From the NCBI GenBank assembly GCA_937951315.1, contig CALFCG010000007.1:1-32490 (forward strand): a stretch of DNA of 32,490 nt, read 5' to 3'. Source of the DNA: an uncultured cyanobacterium (GTDB taxonomy: Bacteria; Cyanobacteriota; Cyanobacteriia; Thermosynechococcales; Thermosynechococcaceae). A model generated the notes under the pieces. The model saw only the letters and a list, made by a program, of their open reading frames with translations, did not search any database and was not told the origin of the DNA. Of the stretch, positions 9,577 through 17,347 are shown one piece after another. A program made the translations under genes and the position numbers. Every line of letters begins with the position of its first letter. The stretch's first letter is position 1.

Positions 9577-11214
9577 ATGGCAAATCAATTGTTTCGACAC
9601 GTTAGTTACCTAGCTTGGCTGGGTGTGCCTGCGTTGTTGCTGGGGGCTGTCCCCAGTGGGGCACAAGAGGTACCTGTACCCCTTCAAATCACGGTCAACA
9701 CTAGCCAGGATGGTGAGATTCAAGCTGATGATCAGTTGACGCTCAGAGAAGCGATCGCAATTCAAAATGGCACGCTCCTGACACAGGATCTCAGTGCAGC
9801 TGAACAGGCTCAAATCCAGACCGCAACTCAGCGTCAAATTGCCTTTAAACTGCCTGCTGGGGACACCACGATCAAACTCCAGTCGGTTTTACCGGCTTTA
9901 GAAGCCCCAGATTTATATCTCGATGGCACCACTCAACCGGGATATGAGGCTGCTCCGATTGTGGCTTTGACGCCTGCCGAGGATGCAGAGGTGTTTCGCG
10001 GGCTAACGGTGGTTGCCAGCAACATCACAATTAAAGGTTTGAGTTTATACGGCTTTACCTCTATACATAGAGGAACCGCGACGACACCGCCAGCAGATAT
10101 TTTCATTGCACATCGGCTACCGCCCCCTGACATTAGCCAGCAGAAACTTCCCCATGATGATGCACCCTTTCGGGACCGCGATCAGCCCCCCATGGGTGTG
10201 GTGATTGAGGCGAACTGGCTTGGGCTGACGCCTGAAGGCACCATGCCAGAACAGCCTTCAGCTTTTGGTGTCTCCGTCTTCAATAGTTTGGGGACGACCA
10301 TTCGCCATAATCGGATTGCTAACCATGACGGCAGCGGCATTATCAGTTCTGTTCGCGCTGAGAACTTAGAGGTGAGTGACAATCAGATTGTCGCCAATGG
10401 TTTGGCCGGTATGCCGGATGCGATTCGTCTAGAAGGTGCGATCGACAAAGGCGTGATCCGCAATAATCTGATCTGCGGCAATGATGGCAGCGGTATCTTT
10501 CTGTTCAAAACGGAGGGGGCTGTCAATATCCATAACAACGATATTCGCTCCAATGGTCAGCGACTCAAAAGAGCGGCGGTGTACCTGATGGGGGATGATC
10601 ATCAGGTGCGTGACAATCAAATTCGGTTTCACTCAGGACCGGGCGTAGTGGTTGCCGCCTATCCGAAAAGCGATCGCAACACAATCACCAACAACAAATT
10701 CAGCAACCTAGACGGTCTCAGCATTGACTTAGTCTCTCGCCGTCGGGTGGGTGTGATCGACTATCAGCGCGGCGATGGCGCGAATGTGCCCCAGCGTGAT
10801 TCGGGTAACCGTCGCCGGGATACGGCCAATCGCGCCATTAATACCCCTGTGTTTCTCAGTCAAGAATTTATTCGCTTTGGTGAGCAAGTCAGTTTAGATG
10901 GCGAAGCCGACCCAGGTGCGATCATAACCCTGTATAAAGTCCTTGGGGGAAATGATTTATATGGTCCGCTCAGTGAACCCTTGATGGATCTAACCACCGA
11001 TAGTGAGGGCCGATTCTCCGCGACTTTAGAGAATTTAAAGCCGGGCGATCGCATTAGTGCCATTGCCACACTGCCTGATTTCGGCACCTCTGAACCGGCC
11101 ATGAATGCTGTGATTACAGACCTGAATAAGAGTCTTATGATTGATGTAACCGAGGAACCAGCCCCGAGCTGTATGCCGTCCACGAGTCAAACTTCAGCAG
11201 ATATCGAGATCTAG
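9577..11214 (+). CDS. Secreted right-handed parallel beta-helix (pectate-lyase-like fold) protein (ORF track start 9520)
   Basis: GGAG about 10 nt before ATG 9577; signal peptide; DDQLTLREAIAIQNGT resembles CSLREAI-type N-termini; NRIANHDGSGIISS, NLICGNDGSGIFLF and NDIRSNGQ are beta-helix rungs. Confidence 0.75.
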   Translation: MANQLFRHVSYLAWLGVPALLLGAVPSGAQEVPVPLQITVNTSQDGEIQADDQLTLREAIAIQNGTLLTQDLSAAEQAQIQTATQRQIAFKLPAGDTTIKLQSVLPALEAPDLYLDGTTQPGYEAAPIVALTPAEDAEVFRGLTVVASNITIKGLSLYGFTSIHRGTATTPPADIFIAHRLPPPDISQQKLPHDDAPFRDRDQPPMGVVIEANWLGLTPEGTMPEQPSAFGVSVFNSLGTTIRHNRIANHDGSGIISSVRAENLEVSDNQIVANGLAGMPDAIRLEGAIDKGVIRNNLICGNDGSGIFLFKTEGAVNIHNNDIRSNGQRLKRAAVYLMGDDHQVRDNQIRFHSGPGVVVAAYPKSDRNTITNNKFSNLDGLSIDLVSRRRVGVIDYQRGDGANVPQRDSGNRRRDTANRAINTPVFLSQEFIRFGEQVSLDGEADPGAIITLYKVLGGNDLYGPLSEPLMDLTTDSEGRFSATLENLKPGDRISAIATLPDFGTSEPAMNAVITDLNKSLMIDVTEEPAPSCMPSTSQTSADIEI

Positions 11215-11393
11215 CTGTCTTGATCTGTAACCTGCCATGGCTAGGGGGCAATCTCAATCATCATCATCGGCTGTACCCTCGTCAGACTGTGCCTGACGAA
11301 AAAATGATCTACAGCAAAAAACAGAACAACGTATAACGTATATCTATCTGTTAGGGAAAGAGATTCCTCTCCAACCAACCTTGTATCCAGAAA

Positions 11394-12962
11394 TTACAGG
11401 TCGAGGACAACCCGTTGTGTCCTAGGCTTAGCGACACAGAGCAGCACAGTTCCCTCGTCCGGTGTGCCTGCAGGTTCATCCTCATAGCTCACCTCTCCTT
11501 CTTGAATCGGACACATACAGGTCATGCAGACGCCAGCGAGACAACTAGAGGGAGGATCGATATCGTTGGCTTCAGCAAATTCCAGTAGCGTGCCATCATC
11601 GGGGGTCCAGGTCAACGTTTTGCCGGATTCTGAGAACACAACTTCAGAGGTTGCGACTGTTGCCTCTTCCTCTTCCAGTTCTTCTGACTTCTGTGGCTTG
11701 GCTTTTTTAGGGCCTGGGCCAAAGGCTTCAAAGTGAACGTTCTCATCTAGTACACCCATGTCCCGTAGTCCCGCTCGCAGGCTATCCATAAAAGGGATAG
11801 AACCACAGAGAAAGTATTCTGCATCGGCAACGGTGGTGGTATCAACGGCATCAGTGGAGGGGGCATCAGCGGCTGATGATGAAGGACTATTGTGTTCCTG
11901 GATCGTAGGCAAGACATGGGTTTGAATATGCTCTGCATCTCTCAGCAACGATCGAATACCATTCCTAAAGGAAGGAGAGCCATGCAGAAAATATTCTGCT
12001 TCTGCTGAAGCATCTGTTGATACTGGTAAACCCCTGTCTTTCGGTGACAATCCCCTCTGTTGCCCAAGGGTCGGCAAAATCTCAGATTGAATCAGCTCCG
12101 CATTAATATAGCCAGTACTTTGGTAGTGACCTTCATCCTCAGGGCGAGGACGGCTGTAACGATAGTGAACATTCACGCCCAGGCTATTCACTTCCTCCCG
12201 TAAGGCGTGAAATTGCCCATTCCTAGCCCCATGTAAAAACCAGACAGGGCGCTTCCCGCCCCGAAGCTGGCAAGCCTTCGCCATACTAATCATCGGCGTA
12301 ATGCCCACACCATTACTGATTAAAATGGCCGGTCCAGCCTTATCGAGATCAAGAAAGAACTTGCCATTGGGGGGCTTAACAGAGATGATTCCCCCCTCAT
12401 GAACTTGGTCGTGCATGAAACCAGAGCCGAGTCCCGGCGGAACATTTTGATCCTTAGGGGCTGGCTCCCGCTTAATCGAGAGTCTGTAGTATTGGGGTGT
12501 CTCGGCGTAGTCAGACAAGGAATAGGAACGAATCACGGGGCGTTTCTGTCCAGGTATATTGAGCTGGATGGTCAAGAATTGTCCTGGCTTGAAGCCAGGT
12601 AGAGGCCCCCCATCTTCAGGTTCAAGATAAAACGAGGTAATATCTTCGCTTTCTTTGACTTTGCGACGCACAACAAAAGGCCGCCAATTTTTCCAGTCTC
12701 CTTGATCGTCGAGAAAGTTATCTATCTGGGGCTGGGATTTTTTTGCTGTTGGTTTTGTCGGTGAAACAAACGCACCTGCGATCGCAGCAATCCCACCGCC
12801 GATCGCTGCCGCTTGGAGTACTTTCCGGAAAACAGGCTCGTTTTTTCCACCCGAAAAGGCTAACCCTACAGCACCGTTAATCACAATAATGGATGCAACG
12901 GTGACACCGGCAGCCACACCTCGCCCAATAGGGTTTTGAATTCGCTTGAGATATTTAAGCAT
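11394..12962 (-). CDS. Membrane-anchored FAD/NAD(P) ferredoxin reductase-type protein with C-terminal [2Fe-2S] ferredoxin domain
   Basis: N-terminal TM segment; FAD motif RSYSLS; GVGITPM nucleotide-binding motif; FLCGSIPFMDSLRAGLRDMGV; cluster ligands CLAGVCMTC...LLC. Confidence 0.88.
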   Translation of the reverse strand: MLKYLKRIQNPIGRGVAAGVTVASIIVINGAVGLAFSGGKNEPVFRKVLQAAAIGGGIAAIAGAFVSPTKPTAKKSQPQIDNFLDDQGDWKNWRPFVVRRKVKESEDITSFYLEPEDGGPLPGFKPGQFLTIQLNIPGQKRPVIRSYSLSDYAETPQYYRLSIKREPAPKDQNVPPGLGSGFMHDQVHEGGIISVKPPNGKFFLDLDKAGPAILISNGVGITPMISMAKACQLRGGKRPVWFLHGARNGQFHALREEVNSLGVNVHYRYSRPRPEDEGHYQSTGYINAELIQSEILPTLGQQRGLSPKDRGLPVSTDASAEAEYFLHGSPSFRNGIRSLLRDAEHIQTHVLPTIQEHNSPSSSAADAPSTDAVDTTTVADAEYFLCGSIPFMDSLRAGLRDMGVLDENVHFEAFGPGPKKAKPQKSEELEEEEATVATSEVVFSESGKTLTWTPDDGTLLEFAEANDIDPPSSCLAGVCMTCMCPIQEGEVSYEDEPAGTPDEGTVLLCVAKPRTQRVVLDL

Positions 12963-13156
12963 CAGTCATGACCTCATACATACACACAAAATGCACACAC
13001 ATAGATAGATACAAAAATGGTTCAATGCTTTGAAGTCGCCGGACCGCAGCCAATCAGAAGAGTCGCAGGAGTGACACAGTGTTTTGAGCATCAGCCAAGG
13101 GTAGGCCCGTTAATCAACTGATGGTGGTTTCGTTGTGATAGACAAAACGAGCTGCA

Positions 13157-13294
13157 CTACTCTCTCTGATCGCCAAGCTTCTTGTTCATAAATTCTACAA
13201 ATGGTTCCTGGTCAATTTCAGCGAAGCCAACAGTAGAACGAATGGCGCCGTCCCAACCCTCGAAGTTGTGTTCGACTCCGTTGACTCTCGAGCC
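13157..13294 (-). pseudogene. Short coding remnant of unknown family
   Basis: Minus-strand open frame GSRVNGVEHNFEGWDGAIRSTVGFAEIDQEPFVEFMNKKLGDQRE* with protein-like composition, preceded by a stop and lacking a start codon; absent from the ORF track. Confidence 0.35.
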
Positions 13295-13456
13295 TTATGA
13301 ATCTGTGTAGGGTCAATTCCCTGTTACTTGCAGCGAAGTATTCAGCTCACCATCCAAACTGGGGGTTTAGGAGTGAAACATAAAGTATCTTCCAGACCCC
13401 GTCAACGTGCGGCGAGGTCGTTGAATTACAACCGGTTTAGCGGGCAAACTTTCCGA

Positions 13457-14692
13457 TTAGGATTGATTTGCTTTTGCCAAAGCCTTTAACTTAGGCTGTA
13501 ATCGAAGAACCTTTCCTGAAGAGGAGTAAACAGGCTTGACTTCACGCTGGTCGATAACCATCTCTACATCACCCTGCCCTGGTGGATTAAGTGAATCCTC
13601 AGGTTCAGACACAGCTGCCTGACTGGGAACTGGCCACATTTTAAGCGTAGTATCACCACCGGCACTCACAAGCTCCTGTCCATCAGGACTAAAAGCGACA
13701 TCCCATACTGTTTTGCCGTGCCCTACCAAGTTACCCAGAATCTCTCCTGTTTCTAAACTCCAGAGCTTTACCGTTTCGTCATTGCTGCTGCTAGCTAAGG
13801 TCTGACCATCGGCACTAAAGGTAAGGGACCTTATTTCTTCTGCATGTCCTGCAAAAGCTTTTTGAATATTGCCCTGAGCGACATCCCAGACCTTGATAGT
13901 CTTATCCGCACTTCCACTAGCTAGCGTTCGACCATCAGGACTGAAGTCCAGACCAGCCACAGTACCTTTATGAGCATTCAAGCTGTGCAAGAGCCTGGGC
14001 TTACTGTGACGACCCAGCTTCCAAATCTTGACACTACCATTCCGATTACCAAGAGCGATGTGATCACCCTGTGGATGATAGACCATCGATGTAATCCAAC
14101 TATCTGTCTTCATGCGGCGAATCGTTTGCCCTGTCCTTAGATCCCAAAGTCGGACCGTACCATCAACCCCACCACTCGCTAACAATTCACCACTGGGACT
14201 AATGTCGAGTGCCCTGACGTCATTGTTATGACGGAGCGTTCTTAATAAATCTCCCGTCTTCGCATCCCAGACCTTGACACGATTATCCCAGCTACCGCTA
14301 ACCAGCGTCTGACCATCAGAACTAAAAGCGAGAGCCGAAACGGCATCAGAATGCCCCTCGTCCTTCGTGACATGATCTAGAGAACCTGTTTTCGCATTCC
14401 ACCATTTCAATTGACCTTTGTGATCACCGCTGATGATAGTAGAACCATCAGGGCTAACCACAACTGTGTGAACCCAATTGCCTTTATTATCTAGGGTCCG
14501 TAAGGGCTTAATGGACTGGGTATGGCTCCTGGCGAGACTTAAATTCGTTGACCTTGCTCCCAATTGTGACCAGCCAAATGCCCCCATACTAAAGAGCGCT
14601 GAGATGATAACAAAACCGAGTGTTCGCCCAGCTGTATTCTTTTTAGCCGACGTCTTTTTCGTTTTACTCACAATACTTTCTGACCTACTCAC
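13457..14692 (-). CDS. WD40 repeat protein with N-terminal TM segment
   Basis: Seven WD-type units (e.g. DGQTLASSSNDETVKLWSLETGE, DGRTLASGSADKTIKVWDVAQGN); hydrophobic N-terminal segment TLGFVIISALFSMGAFGW. Confidence 0.9.
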   Translation of the reverse strand: MSRSESIVSKTKKTSAKKNTAGRTLGFVIISALFSMGAFGWSQLGARSTNLSLARSHTQSIKPLRTLDNKGNWVHTVVVSPDGSTIISGDHKGQLKWWNAKTGSLDHVTKDEGHSDAVSALAFSSDGQTLVSGSWDNRVKVWDAKTGDLLRTLRHNNDVRALDISPSGELLASGGVDGTVRLWDLRTGQTIRRMKTDSWITSMVYHPQGDHIALGNRNGSVKIWKLGRHSKPRLLHSLNAHKGTVAGLDFSPDGRTLASGSADKTIKVWDVAQGNIQKAFAGHAEEIRSLTFSADGQTLASSSNDETVKLWSLETGEILGNLVGHGKTVWDVAFSPDGQELVSAGGDTTLKMWPVPSQAAVSEPEDSLNPPGQGDVEMVIDQREVKPVYSSSGKVLRLQPKLKALAKANQS

Positions 14693-14789
14693 AAGATTTA
14701 CCGAACCACAACGATGCTTTTTAAAAAGCAGAAAAGAAACTCTTGAATTGATCGCCTTTACAATATTTTACAATACTATTAACAAAGAA

Positions 14790-15323
14790 TTAAGATGAAA
14801 TTTTCCTTGGCTTATTTGAAGACATATTCTCTTGCCATAGACGCACAAGATACAATGCTGTGATTGGAATAATTGTCGCGAGACTAAAGGGGGTCAGAAT
14901 AGTCCAATGTCCCCACATTTTTGCCAAAATGTGCCAAGTCAAAACAAACATTGCCACATAGGTTAGTTGATGAAGTCTTTTCCAGCCCTTTTTCATAGCT
15001 TTCATGCTCCAATCATTTGACGTTACCGCTAACAAGGTAAAGATAGTCATTGGAACAAGGCCCGGAAAGTAAACTAAACCGGTTCTAAAATCAGAAAAAT
15101 CTATTTGCCTTTTTTGGATCAGTATCAAACCATGACTGAAAGCAACCAAAAAAGACAAAATTCCAAGCAAACGACGCTGCTTGAGCAAAATATTGGGAAT
15201 TCCAGTTTTTTTAGATTGAGGGACAACAATCTTCAGGATGCTTGGAACTAGGGTGACAACATAACCTATCAACGCAATAAAGCCTAGGACATGCTCAATA
15301 GATGGAATGTCAAGGATAATCAT
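14790..15323 (-). CDS. Ferric-reductase-like transmembrane domain protein (ORF track start 15356)
   Basis: Multi-TM; LLGILSFLVAFSHGLILI, KKGWKRLHQLTYVAMFVLTWHILAKMWG carry the His-bearing helices typical of this superfamily. Confidence 0.75.
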   Translation of the reverse strand: MIILDIPSIEHVLGFIALIGYVVTLVPSILKIVVPQSKKTGIPNILLKQRRLLGILSFLVAFSHGLILIQKRQIDFSDFRTGLVYFPGLVPMTIFTLLAVTSNDWSMKAMKKGWKRLHQLTYVAMFVLTWHILAKMWGHWTILTPFSLATIIPITALYLVRLWQENMSSNKPRKISS

Positions 15324-16172
15324 AGTATTAACGTAACGTTTGTGGGACCCCCTCAAGGCAACAGTAGACCTCTTGCAATCTTCGATTTATGAAGCATTAC
15401 TTACGTAATTGGTTGAAGGATCTGATCAAGATAATCAGGCCCCTACCAAGTCAGACATGTATTTATGCAAGAGGTTTCGTCAATCTTTAAGAGCTTCTCT
15501 AAAGAGATCCCCTCAGCTCTTAAATCGTCAAACACCTTTAGTTTCTACTCATTCAAAGATTAACTTGAGTTTTATCGCTTTTTAGTCGATAAAGCTTAGT
15601 CTAGCGTTAGTAGAAATACTTTGGATAATTCTACCTCGAATGTTTCAGAATAAAAGTGAAAATATCAAAGCTGATGACCTAACCAAAACTATCATTCTTT
15701 CAGTTGAAGTTTTGTATTCCAGTCTACCCAAAAACAATAAAAACAAACAACATCTGCGATAATATTGATTATTGAAAGAGAGTATTTAAATTCGCTGAAA
15801 TTCTGGTATGTTAGGGCTTAATGCAGGAAGCCAGAACTTATTCAAAAAATCAACTTTTTGAAAACTACTCTCTCAAACAGGATAGCACCGGGGAAACAAA
15901 TAAAATACATCAGCATTTTTTATGAAATATATTAAGGTTATTTGTCTTGCAAATAATAAACTTAATATAATTAGTAAAATAGCTAAAGAGTGTGAATTTT
16001 CTGTGAGCTTCATTTAAAGAGTGTTAAATTTCAAGGTAGCTCGCTCTGATGCGTGTTGAACCGTAAATACATGACAGGGATAAAGGATTGATGTTGGGTC
16101 CCTTTAAGCGAATGGCATGGTCTTAAGGGTTCAGAAAAGCTCCACCGTTTGATCTGAGGTGATCCTAGCTCT

Positions 16173-16385
16173 GAAGCTTCACTAAATCTGCCTCTACTTT
16201 GACAATCGTATTGCAATCTCTTTGCCTGCAGACCGTAAGGCAGGAGGCTGGAGTTCAAGAGCGGTGTTTGCGAAATTGTCGATGTCCAGGTTCTCCCTGG
16301 CATTCGAAATCCCTATTTCTCAGGATCCTATGCAGTCAAAGGCGGCAATCCCCCACTCTGGAAAGTGCTAGCCCCAAAACAATAG
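16173..16385 (+). pseudogene. 3' relic of a TIGR03032-family gene (paralogue of 19993..21087)
   Basis: In-frame DVQVLPGIRNPYFSGSYAVKGGNPPLWKVLAPKQ* (16281-16385) versus DVQVLPGIRNPYFSGPYAAKDGNPPIWKVPAPKQ* of the intact gene. Degraded, frameshifted similarity continues upstream; the 5' limit is approximate. Confidence 0.85.
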
Positions 16386-16540
16386 GCATACAAGTAATGA
16401 GCGATTGATACCAAGTTTGATTTGGGTGTCCCAGCAGAGTGAAAAAGGACAGCATGCCATGAACACTCCAGCTTGAAATTCATTATTCTGCTGGCTGCTT
16501 GAACGCTCACTCTCCTGTCAACCTTACCTAAGTTCGACAG

Positions 16541-16800
16541 CTAGAAAATATCTTGAGGCAAAGCTTTGGGGTCGAAGTTATGAATGTCTATCGACGGCTT
16601 ATTGGGATGCTGGGAGTCGGTAATCAATTCTGAAACCAGATTGACCCAAGAAATGAACTCGCTACGGTGGCGGGAATGCTCTATCTGGCAGATGTTTTTG
16701 AGCTGGTCATTGACTGTCTCGATGAGTACACCCTTTCGGAGTACTACCTTGTCTAGTAACGTCATCAAGGTCTTTGCCGTTCGCGAAATCGGACCGCGTC
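16541..16800 (-). mobile_element. IS982-family-like transposase C-terminal relic
   Basis: LMTLLDKVVLRKGVLIETVNDQLKNICQIEHSRHRSEFISWVNLVSELITDSQHPNKPSI resembles the IS982 C-terminus from memory; catalytic N-terminal part absent. Confidence 0.75.
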
Positions 16801-16865
16801 AAGATATTCAGCTTATGCTCTGCTCGCAATCAGGCAAGGTATGGGATATGCAAATCTGCTCAGCG

Positions 16866-17300
16866 TGACAACTGCGCGCATTGATGATGTGGTTTTAGTG
16901 TTGTATGTATTGCTTCGGATCGGTTTACCAAAACTGCTCAACGAGTATCTTCCCCCTCACTGGAGGTAAGAAGGCTTGGATTGGGTCTGGGTAATCGTGA
17001 TTTTTCTTACCTACATTTTGTCTGAAGGTGACCCTCGCAAAGTTGTCATTCGCGAGTGGATCAAGGCTCGGCCGCCGATGCTTGAGCAAGTGTGTGGTCT
17101 CCGGCTGCGGGAGACTGATTTTACTGACGACCTTGTAGCCATCGGGTTGGGCAAGTTCAGTGAGCTATCGGCTTTTGGCAAGAGATTGAGGCAGAGTTGA
17201 GTCGTCAAACCATTGCCATTGACCGGTGAACGAGTACTTGTGCCCTTCTTGATGCCACCACTGTTGCTGGATTGACCTTTTCTCAAGCCGTTCACAGAAT
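16866..17300 (+). mobile_element. IS1634-like (DUF4277-type) transposase N-terminal relic with internal stops and a frameshift
   Basis: VTTARIDDVVLVLYVLLRIGLPKLLNEYLPPHWR*EGLDWVWVIVIFLTYILSEGDPRKVVIREWIKARPPMLEQVCGLRLRETDFTDDLVAIGL, then a frame change to EIEAELSRQTIAIDR*TSTCALLDATTVAGLTFSQA. Confidence 0.75.
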
Positions 17301-17347
17301 AGACGCTTGTTGTCTTGGGTGCTTATGCTTCAACACATCAGGTGGGA

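Noticed and set aside
11279-11299. TCGTCAG-ACTGTGC-CTGACGA hairpin between convergent genes, as a terminator
   Set aside because: Short stem followed by A-run on + and no T-tract downstream in the minus direction, so a rho-independent terminator is not supported.
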